DNA of 47,683 bases, from positions 1-47,683 of the forward strand of contig NZ_MPZN01000025.1 in assembly GCF_002936985.1 (NCBI RefSeq), read 5' to 3'. The notes below the pieces were generated by a model. The model saw only the letters and a list, made by a program, of their open reading frames with translations, was not told the origin of the DNA and searched no databases. The stretch is from Microterricola pindariensis. GTDB lineage: Bacteria > Actinomycetota > Actinomycetes > Actinomycetales > Microbacteriaceae. A program made the translations under genes and the position numbers. This document shows positions 15,828 to 23,630 of the stretch, one piece after another. How positions within the stretch are numbered: position 1 is the first letter of the stretch; every line of letters starts with the position of its first letter.

Positions 15828-16853
15828 GTGACGTTCGCACCTTCTTCCCTGACCATCCGGCCCGCCCTCGACTCCGAGGCCGCCGCAATCGGTCAGCTCA
15901 CCGAGAGCGCTTTTCTCGTCGGCCCCTACGGCCACCTGCCCGTCAGCGCTGAGCGCCGCGCGTTCTCGCTCGACGCCGCCGGCCGCGCGGCATCCGGAAC
16001 CCTGCTCGTCGCCCTGAACGCAGACGGCGCGCTCGTCGGCACCGCCAGCGTTCTGCGTGCCGGCACCCCGTACGCCCGCCGCGCCAACGCCGGCGAGGCC
16101 GAGATCCGCCTGCTCGCCGTCGCCCCTGAGGCGCGCGGCGCCGGCATCGGCGACGCCCTGATGCGCGCCAGCCTCGAGGTCGCCCTCGAATGGGGCGCCA
16201 CGGCCCTCGTGCTCGACACGGGCGAGCTCAACCTCACGGCTCAGCGCCTCTACGAGCGCCTCGGCTTCGAGCGGGAGGCCGTCATCGACGGCACTGGCCG
16301 CGCCGCCTCGCTCGTCGTCTACCGATACCCGCTGCAGCAGAGCCCCGACGAGGTGCTCGTGCGCCTGATGCACGACGACGAGGTGGATGCCGTCGCGAGC
16401 CTCTCAGAGCGTGCCTACTCCCACGACTACACCCTGAACGACTCCTATCGCGCGTCGATCGTCGACGTCGCCGGCCGCGCCGCCGAGCACCAGGTGTGGG
16501 TCGCCGTCGACACCCAGACCGGCGCCCTGCTCGGAACGGTGTCCACGCCGCGCGATGGCGCCACCATGACCGACCTCGCCCAGCCGGGCGAGATGGACTT
16601 CCGCCTGCTCGCGGTGAGCCCGGATGCCCGTCGTCGCGGCCTCGGCGAGCTGCTCAGCCGCCACGTGCTTCTGCTCGGCCGGCTGCGCCAGGTCTCCCAG
16701 GTGGTCATGAACTCGGGCCCCGAGATGCTCGGCGCGCACAAGCTGTACGCACAGGTCGGCTTCGACCGCCTGCTCGACCGCGAGCCGGTGATGACGTTCC
16801 CGAACGGCAACCAGCTCAAGCTGCTGAGCTTCGGCTACGCCCTCACCGCGTAG
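15828..16853 (+). CDS. Tandem GNAT N-acetyltransferase
   Basis: 341 aa with two complete GNAT domains (about 1-165 and 175-341). Each has the acetyl-CoA pyrophosphate-binding motif A: RLLAVAPEARGAGIGDALM in the first and RLLAVSPDARRRGLGELLS in the second. Tandem GNATs in Actinobacteria include mycothiol synthase MshD, but MshD-specific blocks are not evident here, so the substrate stays open. The gene has its own putative leaderless promoter and is convergent with the cysteine hydrolase gene, 12 bp apart. Confidence 0.86.
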   Translation: MTFAPSSLTIRPALDSEAAAIGQLTESAFLVGPYGHLPVSAERRAFSLDAAGRAASGTLLVALNADGALVGTASVLRAGTPYARRANAGEAEIRLLAVAPEARGAGIGDALMRASLEVALEWGATALVLDTGELNLTAQRLYERLGFEREAVIDGTGRAASLVVYRYPLQQSPDEVLVRLMHDDEVDAVASLSERAYSHDYTLNDSYRASIVDVAGRAAEHQVWVAVDTQTGALLGTVSTPRDGATMTDLAQPGEMDFRLLAVSPDARRRGLGELLSRHVLLLGRLRQVSQVVMNSGPEMLGAHKLYAQVGFDRLLDREPVMTFPNGNQLKLLSFGYALTA

Positions 16854-16865
16854 AGCCGGCGCGGC

Positions 16866-17426
16866 CTAGGCGCGCTCGAGCAGCTCGTCGGTGCTCAGCA
16901 CGGTGGCGAATTCGCCCCCGTGCAGGTTGACGGCTGTGCCCCGGGAGAGCTCGTCGGCGCTCAGGCGCACGCCGCCAGGGCCCTCGAGGTCGAAGGTGTG
17001 CGTCGCGTCGATCGGCACGAGCACCTCGTAGCCGAGGTTGCCGCCCATGCGGGCCGTCGTCTCGACGCACATGTTGGTCTGGATGCCGCAGATCACGATC
17101 TGCTGGATGCCGCGCTCGTCGAGCCAGCCGGAGAGGTCGGGCTCGCCGAAGAAGGCCGAGTTCACGTCTTTGCGCACGAACAGCTCGTGCGGGGCGGCCG
17201 CGACGAAGTCCAGCAGCGCGTTGCCCGGGTGGTTCGGGTTCAGCGGCGATTCCTCGAGCGAGTCGTGCCGCACGAGCACCACCGGGCGCGCCGATGCGGC
17301 CCAGGCCCCCAGCAGGCGCTCGACGTTCGACTCGCAGTCGGGGTTGTTGCGCGGGCCCCAGCCGGGGTCGGCAAAGCCCTTCTGCATGTCGATGACGATG
17401 AGGGCGGCGTTGGGGTCGAGGCTCAT
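16866..17426 (-). CDS. Isochorismatase-family cysteine hydrolase
   Basis: 186 aa from ATG 17426 (minus-strand CATCATGGGTGCATG). The Asp-Lys-Cys catalytic triad is visible: Asp in ALIVIDMQKGF (about residue 13), Lys in FVRKDVNSAFF, Cys in CGIQTNMCVETTARMGG. The usual cis-peptide region VICGIQT precedes the Cys. Family members hydrolyse amides or vinyl ethers (nicotinamidase, N-carbamoylsarcosine amidase, isochorismatase); the substrate cannot be assigned. The upstream neighbour, an ABM-domain gene, is divergent. Confidence 0.9.
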   Translation of the reverse strand: MSLDPNAALIVIDMQKGFADPGWGPRNNPDCESNVERLLGAWAASARPVVLVRHDSLEESPLNPNHPGNALLDFVAAAPHELFVRKDVNSAFFGEPDLSGWLDERGIQQIVICGIQTNMCVETTARMGGNLGYEVLVPIDATHTFDLEGPGGVRLSADELSRGTAVNLHGGEFATVLSTDELLERA

Positions 17427-17522
17427 GCACCCATGATGGCGGCTGCCGGCGGCATCCGGAAGGGGCAATGCCGGGCCAGCCGGCATCGGGCCGCTCGAGC
17501 AGGGCGGGCCTCGGCCAAAGGA

Positions 17523-17528
17523 TACGCT
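17523..17528 (+). promoter_or_regulatory. Putative -10 (TACGCT) of the ABM-domain gene
   Basis: It ends 7 nt before ATG 17536; no Shine-Dalgarno in the spacer. Confidence 0.45.
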
Positions 17529-17535
17529 GGCCTGC

Positions 17536-17832
17536 ATGATCCTGGAACACGCCCTGCTGCCCGTGTTGCCCGGCCGCGAGGCCGAGTTCGAGGCGGCCTT
17601 CGCGCTGGCCCGCCCGCTGATCGAGCGGCAGGCCGGCTTCCTGCACCTCCGCCTCTCCCGCGGCATCGAGTCCCCGTCGACATACCTGCTGCTGGTCGGC
17701 TGGGAGAGCGTCGAGGCGCACGAGCAGGGGTTCCGCGGCTCGCCGGAGTATCAGGAGTGGCGCACGCTGCTGCATCCCTTCTACGAGCCGTTCCCGGTGG
17801 TCGAGCACTTCGCGGTCGTGCTCGGCGGCTGA
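17536..17832 (+). CDS. Antibiotic biosynthesis monooxygenase (ABM) domain protein
   Basis: 98 aa, one ABM ferredoxin-like domain. The pattern is typical: LPVLPGREAEFEAAFALARPLIERQAGFLHLRLSRG, then YLLLVGWESVEAHEQGFRGSPEYQEWRTLLHPFYEP. ABM proteins include cofactor-free quinol monooxygenases and haem-degrading enzymes. The Asn-Trp-His trio of IsdG haem oxygenases is not evident, so a small oxidoreductase or structural role is more likely. There is no adjacent biosynthetic gene. Confidence 0.85.
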   Translation: MILEHALLPVLPGREAEFEAAFALARPLIERQAGFLHLRLSRGIESPSTYLLLVGWESVEAHEQGFRGSPEYQEWRTLLHPFYEPFPVVEHFAVVLGG

Positions 17833-17860
17833 ACTGACGGCACGGCGGGCGGATGCCGGC

Positions 17861-17917
17861 CGTGCACAGTGCCGTGCACAGTGCCGTGCACAGTGCGTGC
17901 ACAGTGCCTGCACAGGG
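17861..17917 (+). repeat. Five tandem copies of (C)GTGCACAGTGC
   Basis: Units at 17861, 17873, 17885 and 17897 (the fourth lacks the first C), with a degenerate fifth at 17908. Each contains the palindrome GTGCAC. The array lies directly upstream of the guanidine riboswitch. Confidence 0.9.
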
Positions 17918-17966
17918 CCGGCCGCCTGCGCGCTGCTAGTCTTTTCTGAGGCCGCCGACTGCGGCC

Positions 17967-18007
17967 CCGGACGAGGGATCAGTACCCGGAACGCGACAAG
18001 ACTGGCC
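17967..18007 (+). promoter_or_regulatory. Guanidine-III riboswitch (ykkC-III class) controlling the SMR exporter
   Basis: The 41-nt segment carries the conserved blocks in order: CCGGACGAGG, GTACCCGG and GACAAGAC. It has the same length and layout as the Thermobifida fusca guanidine-III aptamer as I remember it. Both pseudoknot helices form: CCGG 17967-17970 with the CCGG of GTACCCGG, and GATCAGT (from 17977) with ACTGGCC 18001-18007, with one A-C mismatch. The aptamer ends one base before the Shine-Dalgarno region CAGGAG (18009-18014), so control of translation is likely. TTTCTG at 17943-17948 could pair with CAGGAG and act as an anti-SD (inference). Confidence 0.93.
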
Positions 18008-18023
18008 ACAGGAGTGAACAGTC

Positions 18024-18338
18024 ATGTCATGGATCATCCTCATCGTCTCCGGCGTGCTCGAGGCCGTCTGGGCCACCGCGCTCGGCAAATCCGAGGGCTT
18101 CACCAAGCTCTGGCCGTCGGTCATCTTCGGCATCAGCATCGTGCTCAGCATGGGCGGGCTCGCCCTCGCCATGCGCGGGATCTCGACCGCGACGGCCTAC
18201 GCCGTCTGGGTCGGCATCGGCGCATCGCTCACCGTCGTCTACGCCATGATCACCGGCGACACGAGCGTGTCCTGGCTGAAGATCCTGCTGCTGATGGGCC
18301 TCGTCGGCTGCATCGTCGGGCTCAAGTTCGTCGACTAG
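18024..18338 (+). CDS. gdx: SMR-family guanidinium exporter (Gdx type, formerly SugE)
   Basis: 104 aa, four predicted membrane helices, the standard SMR length. The proton/substrate Glu13 lies in GVLEAVWATALGKSEGF. The set Gly10, Glu13, Trp16, Ala17, Lys22 matches the Gdx subtype rather than the Qac drug exporters, as remembered from the literature. Gdx proteins work as dual-topology dimers that export guanidinium in exchange for protons. The riboswitch just upstream independently supports this substrate. The start ATG 18024 has GGAG 9 nt upstream; an in-frame alternative is not needed. Confidence 0.93.
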   Translation: MSWIILIVSGVLEAVWATALGKSEGFTKLWPSVIFGISIVLSMGGLALAMRGISTATAYAVWVGIGASLTVVYAMITGDTSVSWLKILLLMGLVGCIVGLKFVD

Positions 18339-18342
18339 CCGC

Positions 18343-18361
18343 CGGCTGGGACTGCCAGCCG
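18343..18361. terminator. GC hairpin between convergent gdx and yeiH genes
   Basis: CGGCTGG / CCAGCCG, 7-bp stem with a 5-nt loop, just past the gdx stop codon. No T-tract follows on either strand, so termination is only suggested. Confidence 0.35.
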
Positions 18362-18394
18362 CCGTGCTTGCCCCGCCGCGCCGCGCCGCCTGCG

Positions 18395-19411
18395 CTAGAC
18401 GTAGACGACGACGGCCCAGGCCAGTCCCGCGATCAGCGCCCAGGAGAGCAGGCCGACCAGTAGCGCGCGCCAGCCGGTGAGCACGAGCTCGCGCAGCCGC
18501 ACGGCGGAGCCGAGGCCGAACAAAGCCATGGCGAGGAGCGCCGTCTGCAGCACGTCGGCCGTCTCCAGCACGACCTCCGGCACCGGCAACACGGTGCGCA
18601 CGACGACCGCGGCGAGGAAGCCGACGACGAAGAGCGGCACGATCGGCGGGCGGGCACCGGCATCCGGGGCCTCCCCGCCGGTCGCCGCGGCATGGGCGAC
18701 GGCAGCGCTGTGCTTGCGGCGCTCGATGCCTGCCACGGTGGCGACCATCGGGGCCAGCATGACGACGCGGGTCAGCTTGACGACGATCGCGACGGCGAGG
18801 GCGGCCGGGCCGGCAATCTGCGCGGTCGCGACGACCTGGCCGACGTCGTGCACGCTCGCGCCGACCCACTGGCCGAACTGCTCGTTGCTCAGGCCGAGCG
18901 GATGCCAGAGCAGCGGCAGCACCGCGATCGCCAGCGTTCCGCAGAGGGTGACGAGGGCGACCGGCGTCGCCGTCTCCTCATCCTTGGCCTTGACGACGCC
19001 GCTCATCGCGCCGATCGCCGAGGCGCCGCAGATCGAGAATCCCGTCGCGATCAGCAGCGGCTGGTGGCCGGGCAGCCGCAGCGCGCGGCCGAGCCCGATC
19101 GTGCCGACGAAGGTGAGCACGACGATCACCACGATCATCGCGATCGACACCCAGCCGAGGCCGAGGATGTCGACGAGGCTGAGCTTCAGCCCGAGCAGCA
19201 CGACGCCCAGCCGCATGAACTTCTTGGACGCCACCCCGAGGCCGGGCTTGAGCGGGCCGGCGAGGGCTGGCCGGAGCGCGGGGATCTGGGCGACGATGAT
19301 GCCGAGGGCGACGGCGGCCGTGAGCAGCGGGATCGCGGGGATCAGCGCGTGGATTCCCCACGAGAGGAGTGCGGCCGCGGCCGCGAGGGCGATACCGGGC
19401 AACCACTTCAC
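18395..19411 (-). CDS. YeiH-family putative sulfate exporter (UPF0324)
   Basis: 338 aa, about ten hydrophobic segments, inner-membrane. Family blocks: GLGVASKKFMRLGVVLLGLKLSL, the intramembrane TGFSICGASAIGAMSGVVKAKDEETA and WVGASVHDVGQVVATAQIAG. The sulfate-export label comes from annotation of the family and is weakly supported biochemically. GTG 19411 is the start; minus-strand TAGGCT ends 6 nt before it. A charged loop with HAAATGGEAPDAGARPP lies between helices about two-thirds along. Confidence 0.9.
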   Translation of the reverse strand: MKWLPGIALAAAAALLSWGIHALIPAIPLLTAAVALGIIVAQIPALRPALAGPLKPGLGVASKKFMRLGVVLLGLKLSLVDILGLGWVSIAMIVVIVVLTFVGTIGLGRALRLPGHQPLLIATGFSICGASAIGAMSGVVKAKDEETATPVALVTLCGTLAIAVLPLLWHPLGLSNEQFGQWVGASVHDVGQVVATAQIAGPAALAVAIVVKLTRVVMLAPMVATVAGIERRKHSAAVAHAAATGGEAPDAGARPPIVPLFVVGFLAAVVVRTVLPVPEVVLETADVLQTALLAMALFGLGSAVRLRELVLTGWRALLVGLLSWALIAGLAWAVVVYV

Positions 19412-19417
19412 CCAACG

Positions 19418-19423
19418 AGCCTA
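19418..19423 (-). promoter_or_regulatory. Putative -10 (TAGGCT) of the yeiH-type gene
   Basis: Ends 6 nt upstream of GTG 19411; leaderless arrangement. Confidence 0.5.
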
Positions 19424-19442
19424 ACCGCATGCCGGAATCACA

Positions 19443-19495
19443 AAAAACAGGAGCAGGGCCCCGGCGAGGCCATATCTGGCCCGCCGGGGCCCTGC
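19443..19495 (-). terminator. Strong intrinsic terminator of the desaturase gene
   Basis: A 14-bp perfect stem (19453-19466 with 19482-19495) continues into GGCC/GGCC around ATATCT. On the minus strand it is followed by CTCCTGTTTTTTGTG, a T-tract. It therefore ends transcription coming from the desaturase gene at 19582-20724. Confidence 0.85.
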
Positions 19496-19549
19496 GTCCG
19501 ACTAAGACGGCCAAGCATCGGTGACGGGTCTGCAGGTTGCCTGATGAGA

Positions 19550-19581
19550 GGCTGCCGCCTTTCGCGTCGCTGCGCGACGCG
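19550..19581 (+). repeat. Hairpin-plus-tail repeat, copy 2, abutting the desaturase stop codon
   Basis: Tail GGCTGCCGCCTTTCGCG, hairpin stem CGCGTCG / CGACGCG. Compared with copy 1 the stem differs by a compensatory pair (A-T to T-A). The hairpin touches the stop codon at 19582-19584. Confidence 0.8.
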
Positions 19582-20724
19582 CTAGTGGGTGCGGAAGCGC
19601 GCCGTCATCGGGCAGTCGAACGGGTCGCGGGCCGAGAGCCCGACCTTGTTCAGGTACTCGACGACGATGCCGTAGCTCTGGAACAGGCCCGTCTCGGTGT
19701 AGCTGATCGAGTGCGCCTGGCAGTACTCCTTCACGAGCTCCTGCGCCTTGCGCAGGTGCGGGCGCGGCATGTTCGGGAACAGGTGGTGCTCGATCTGGTA
19801 GTTCAGGCCGCCCATGAAGGTGAGCATGCCCCAGCCGCCGCGGATGTTGCGGCTGGTGAGCACCTGGCGGCGCAGGAAGTCGACCTTGGAGTCGTGCGGG
19901 AGGATCGGCATCCCCTTGTGGTTGGGGGCGAAGGACGCACCCATGTACACGCCGAACACGGCCAGCTGCACGCCGAGGAAGGCGAACGCCATGCCGACGG
20001 GGAGGAAGAGGAAGAGCACGGCCAGGTAGGCGGCCAGGCGGGTGACGATCATGCTGATCTCGAGGCCGCGCTTGTCGACCTTGCCCTTGCCCATGACGGT
20101 GCGGAGGCCGTGCATGTGCAGGTTCAGGCCCTCGAGGGTGAGCATCGGGAAGAACAGCCAGCCCTGTTTGCGGGTGACGAAGGCGTGCAGGCGGTTGACC
20201 TTGGCGGCCTCCTCCGGCTGGAACACGATGAAGTCGTTGTCGATGTCGGGGTCCTTGCCCACGACATTCGGGTTCGAGTGGTGCCGCGAGTGCTTGGTCA
20301 TCCACCAGGAGTAGCTGATGCCGACGAAGGCGTTGGCGAGGATGCGCCCGGCCCGGTCGTTGGCCTTGCCCGATTCGAACACGGTTCGGTGCGAGGCCTC
20401 GTGCGCCAGGAAGGCGAACTGGGTGAGCACGATTCCGAGGGCCGCGGCCATGAGCAGCTGGAACCAGCTGTCGCCCAGCAGCACGAAGCCGGTGACGATG
20501 CCGCCGAGGGCGGCCAGCAGGATGCCGAAGATCATCCAGTAGAACCAGGTGGCGCGGCGCAGCAGGCCGAGGTTGCGCACGGTGTGCAGCAGCGCCGAGT
20601 ACTCGGTGGTGGGGTTCTGCCGGTCACCGCCGGGGCGGGTGCGGATGATCCGCACGGCAGGCTTGGTGATTATGACGGATGCCGCGGCTCCGGCGGCAAG
20701 GGGGGCGGCGTTCGCTTCGCTCAT
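19582..20724 (-). CDS. Membrane fatty acid desaturase
   Basis: 380 aa. The three histidine boxes that bind the di-iron centre are complete: HEASH, HSRHH and QIEHH, with hydrophobic membrane helices around them. The QIEHH third box and the acyl-lipid desaturase layout point to insertion of a double bond into phospholipid acyl chains (delta-9/front-end-like group), consistent with control of membrane fluidity. GAAGG sits 7 nt upstream of ATG 20724. The gene ends in a hairpin repeat and then a strong terminator, so it is monocistronic. No desaturase-specific two-component regulator is adjacent. Confidence 0.92.
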   Translation of the reverse strand: MSEANAAPLAAGAAASVIITKPAVRIIRTRPGGDRQNPTTEYSALLHTVRNLGLLRRATWFYWMIFGILLAALGGIVTGFVLLGDSWFQLLMAAALGIVLTQFAFLAHEASHRTVFESGKANDRAGRILANAFVGISYSWWMTKHSRHHSNPNVVGKDPDIDNDFIVFQPEEAAKVNRLHAFVTRKQGWLFFPMLTLEGLNLHMHGLRTVMGKGKVDKRGLEISMIVTRLAAYLAVLFLFLPVGMAFAFLGVQLAVFGVYMGASFAPNHKGMPILPHDSKVDFLRRQVLTSRNIRGGWGMLTFMGGLNYQIEHHLFPNMPRPHLRKAQELVKEYCQAHSISYTETGLFQSYGIVVEYLNKVGLSARDPFDCPMTARFRTH

Positions 20725-20910
20725 CGTCGACCTTCGTGTGAGTGACTTCCCAGTCGGGGGTGGGCAACTGCCCGGAGCTCACGTGTCGAAATTCATACGG
20801 CGACATTGCGATCGGATGAGAGCAGCCTACGTCGCTTTGGCTGAGAAACGGCCTCGATTACACGCCTGTTGCATGCCGTGGCGGGAATATGAAGGGTGTA
20901 TGTTCCTCGC

Positions 20911-20949
20911 GGGCAATGTGCCCGATTTCCCGGCCGTGTCCCGGCCGGG
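20911..20949 (-). terminator. Double hairpin after the mannosyltransferase stop codon
   Basis: CCCGGCC / GGCCGGG (20929-20949, 7-nt loop) touches the stop codon at 20950. A second hairpin, GGGCA-ATG-TGCCC, follows at 20911-20923. There is no T-tract. Confidence 0.4.
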
Positions 20950-22689
20950 TCAGACCCAGCTGGGCAGCCACATGTGCAGGTGCCAGAACCAGTACGGCAC
21001 GAGTTGGGCCGTCCAGATCGGGTAGAAGAAGGCGCTGACCAGTGCGGCGACGCCGAGGTAGACGGCGACCACCCCGATGCCGCGTTGACGGCGCCACCGG
21101 GGGTCGTCGCGTCGGCCGAGGATGACGGCGATCACGACGCCGAGGCCGAGCAGCAGGTACGGCTCGAAGGCGATTGTGTAGAACTGGTAAACCGTGCGGT
21201 TCAGGTACATCAGCCAGGGCAGGTAGCCGGCGGCGAGGCCCATCAGGATCAGTCCGGTCTGCCACTCGCGGTAGCGCGCCAGCCGGTACAGCAGGTAGAA
21301 GGCGGCGGCCGCGGCGGCCCACCAGATCAGCGGGTTGGCGACGGAGTGGATCGCTGCGCTGCACAGGTCGGCGCGGCATCCGTCCTCGCCGTAGCTCGAG
21401 CCCTGGTAGTACATGCTCGTCGGTCGGGTCATGAACAGCCAGGTGAGCGGGTTCGCCTGATAGGGGTGCGGGGTGCTGAGGCCCACGTGGTACTCGTAGG
21501 CGGCGACCTGGTAGTGCCAGAAGCTCTGCACGCTCTCCGGCACCCAGGCGAGCGCGCCGGTCCAGGCGTTGCCGGCCTCGCTGGCCCAGCTGCGGTAGTA
21601 GCCGCCGGCCGTGAGGAACCAGCCGGTCCAGCTGGCGATGACGGTCGCCAGGGCGATCGGCACCATCAACAGGAACGAGATGGGGCCCTGCTTGAGCACG
21701 GCCGCGCTCGCCCAGAACGCCACGCCGGCCCGCCGCCTCGCGAGGGCGTCGACGACGACCACATAGACGCCGAAGGCGGCCAGGAAGTACAGGCCAGACC
21801 ACTTGACGCTCGCCGCCATGCCGAAGGCGAGCCCGGCCGCGAGCAGCCACGGCCGCCACCACAGGCCCGGCCCCCAGCTGGACTCGGTGGCCAGGCCGGC
21901 ATCCACCCTCGCCTGGCGTGCGGCCAGCCAGGCGCGCAGGCGTTTCTCGTGCCAGGTGCGGTCGAGCAAGATGGCGCCGAAGCCCAGCAGGGCGAAGAAC
22001 ATCAGGATGCCGTCGAGCAGCGCCACCCGGGACATCACGATCGCGTGCCCGTCGATCGCGAACAGGAAGCCGACGATGACGGCGACGATGGTCGAGGCGA
22101 ACAGTCGCCGGGCGATCACCGTGAGCAGGAAGACGGCGAGAACACCGACGACGACGGTGCCGATGCGCCAGCCGAAGGAGTTGTCGGCGCCGAAGGCGGC
22201 CAGGCCGAGGGCGATCACCCACTTGCCGAGCGGCGGGTGCACCACGAAGGACCCCTCGTCGCTGAAGATGTCGGTGTCTCCGGAGTTGAAGCGCTGGTCG
22301 GCGCCGGCCGGCCACTGCGATTCGTAGCCGTTGTTCAGCAGGGTGTACGCGTCTTTGACGTAGAAGGTCTCGTCGAAGACGAGGGAGTGCGGGTTGGCCA
22401 CGTTCCACAACCGCAGGACGGCGGCGAGCAGCGTGACGGCGATCGGGCCGCCCCAGTACCAGAGCCGCCGACGGCCGGGGGTGCGGAGCATGTGGCCCCA
22501 CCACTCGTCGAGGCGGCTGCCGCGCGGCTCTGGCCGCTCCTCGACCGGTTCCACCGGATGCTCGAGCGGCTGCCCGATCTGTTGCCCGGGCAGTCCCGTC
22601 GACGCGGTCTCGCCGCCCGGTCCAGCGGCCAGAATGGGGGAGCTGGGTGCGTCATCGCCGCTCGGCTGCTGCGACGTCCCGATGCTCAT
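20950..22689 (-). CDS. pmt: Protein O-mannosyltransferase (Pmt, GT39 family)
   Basis: 579 aa. A ~75-residue Pro/Gln/Glu-rich cytoplasmic leader precedes a polytopic membrane domain. The first extracellular loop carries the acidic motif NPHSLVFDETFYVKDAY expected for polyprenyl-phosphate-mannose binding and catalysis. The protein ends in LVPYWFWHLHMWLPSWV, typical of the actinobacterial branch. It transfers mannose from polyprenyl-phosphomannose to Ser/Thr of exported proteins. It is divergent from rsmI with only 27 bp between starts, the arrangement conserved in many Actinobacteria. ATG 22689 is preceded by TAGCATGGGCGC. Confidence 0.92.
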   Translation of the reverse strand: MSIGTSQQPSGDDAPSSPILAAGPGGETASTGLPGQQIGQPLEHPVEPVEERPEPRGSRLDEWWGHMLRTPGRRRLWYWGGPIAVTLLAAVLRLWNVANPHSLVFDETFYVKDAYTLLNNGYESQWPAGADQRFNSGDTDIFSDEGSFVVHPPLGKWVIALGLAAFGADNSFGWRIGTVVVGVLAVFLLTVIARRLFASTIVAVIVGFLFAIDGHAIVMSRVALLDGILMFFALLGFGAILLDRTWHEKRLRAWLAARQARVDAGLATESSWGPGLWWRPWLLAAGLAFGMAASVKWSGLYFLAAFGVYVVVVDALARRRAGVAFWASAAVLKQGPISFLLMVPIALATVIASWTGWFLTAGGYYRSWASEAGNAWTGALAWVPESVQSFWHYQVAAYEYHVGLSTPHPYQANPLTWLFMTRPTSMYYQGSSYGEDGCRADLCSAAIHSVANPLIWWAAAAAAFYLLYRLARYREWQTGLILMGLAAGYLPWLMYLNRTVYQFYTIAFEPYLLLGLGVVIAVILGRRDDPRWRRQRGIGVVAVYLGVAALVSAFFYPIWTAQLVPYWFWHLHMWLPSWV

Positions 22690-22695
22690 GCGCCC

Positions 22696-22701
22696 ATGCT
22701 A
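22696..22701 (-). promoter_or_regulatory. Putative -10 (TAGCAT) of pmt
   Basis: Minus-strand TAGCATGGGCGCATG: hexamer, 6-nt spacer, start codon. Confidence 0.55.
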
Positions 22702-22716
22702 GGCCAGACTGGACAC

Positions 22717-23562
22717 ATGATCATTCTCGCGGCGACCCCCATCGGCAATCTCAAGGACGCCTCGGTGCGCCTGGTCGAGGCGCTCGGCTCCGCCACGGTG
22801 ATCGCGGCGGAGGACACCCGCGTCACGCAGCGCCTGCTCGCCGCCCTCGGCATCGAGAACCGCCCCCGCCTCATCGCCCTGCACGACCACAACGAGCGCG
22901 AGAAGTCGATCGAACTCGTCGAGTTGGCCCGCGAGGGCGACGTGCTCGTGCTGAGCGACGCCGGCATGCCGACCGTCTCCGACCCCGGCTTCCACTTGGT
23001 CGACGCCGCCGCCAGCGCCGGCGTCACCGTGACCGCGCTGCCCGGCCCGAGTGCCGTGCTCACCGCCCTCGCCGTCTCCGGCCTGCCGACCGACCGGTTC
23101 ACCTTCGAGGGCTTCCTGCCGCGCAAGCACGGCGAGCGGGTCAGCACCTTCACCGAGCTGCGCGACGAGCGCCGCACCATGGTGTTCTTCGAGTCGCCGA
23201 ACCGCCTGGCCGCCTCCCTCGCCGACATGGCGAGCGTGTTCGGCGCCGAGCGCCGCGTCGTGGTCTGCCGGGAGCTCACGAAGTTCTACGAGGAGGTCAA
23301 GCGCGGCACCGCAGCCGAACTCGCCGAGTGGGCGGCATCCGGGGTCAAGGGCGAGATCTGCATCGTCGTGGCCGGGGCGGAGAAGCGCGTCGGCGACCTG
23401 GCCAGCGGCATTGCAGAGGTGCTGGCGCTGGTGGCGGCGGGGGAGCGGTTGAAGGATGCCGCGGCCGTCGTCTCGGAGGGCACCGGACTCGGCAAGCGCG
23501 AGCTCTACCAGGCTGCTCTGGAGGCCAAGCCGGCCAAGCCGGGCAAGCCCGTCACTCCCTAG
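22717..23562 (+). CDS. rsmI: 16S rRNA 2'-O-ribose C1402 methyltransferase
   Basis: 281 aa from ATG 22717, the family's normal length. Upstream in-frame sequence is antisense to pmt and rejected. Tetrapyrrole-methylase fold: ILAATPIGNLKDAS at the N-terminus, AAEDTR, then LVLSDAGMPTVSDPG and TALPGPSAVLTALAVSGLP, all RsmI signatures. The enzyme methylates the ribose of C1402 in the ribosomal decoding centre. CAGACT ends 6 nt before the ATG. It is normally followed directly by metG in relatives; here three extra genes intervene. Confidence 0.95.
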   Translation: MIILAATPIGNLKDASVRLVEALGSATVIAAEDTRVTQRLLAALGIENRPRLIALHDHNEREKSIELVELAREGDVLVLSDAGMPTVSDPGFHLVDAAASAGVTVTALPGPSAVLTALAVSGLPTDRFTFEGFLPRKHGERVSTFTELRDERRTMVFFESPNRLAASLADMASVFGAERRVVVCRELTKFYEEVKRGTAAELAEWAASGVKGEICIVVAGAEKRVGDLASGIAEVLALVAAGERLKDAAAVVSEGTGLGKRELYQAALEAKPAKPGKPVTP

Positions 23563-23630
23563 GCCCCGCGCGAGCTGGGCGGGGATTGCGGGCGGCCGGT
23601 GCCGGTGCGATCATGACGGTGGAGGTGCCC

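Noticed and set aside
15828-16853. Mycothiol synthase MshD
   Set aside because: The double GNAT layout fits, but I could not identify MshD-specific motifs; left as a general acetyltransferase.
20896-22716. Long in-frame N-terminal extension of rsmI
   Set aside because: It is antisense to pmt; RsmI homology begins at ATG 22717, which has its own promoter-like hexamer.
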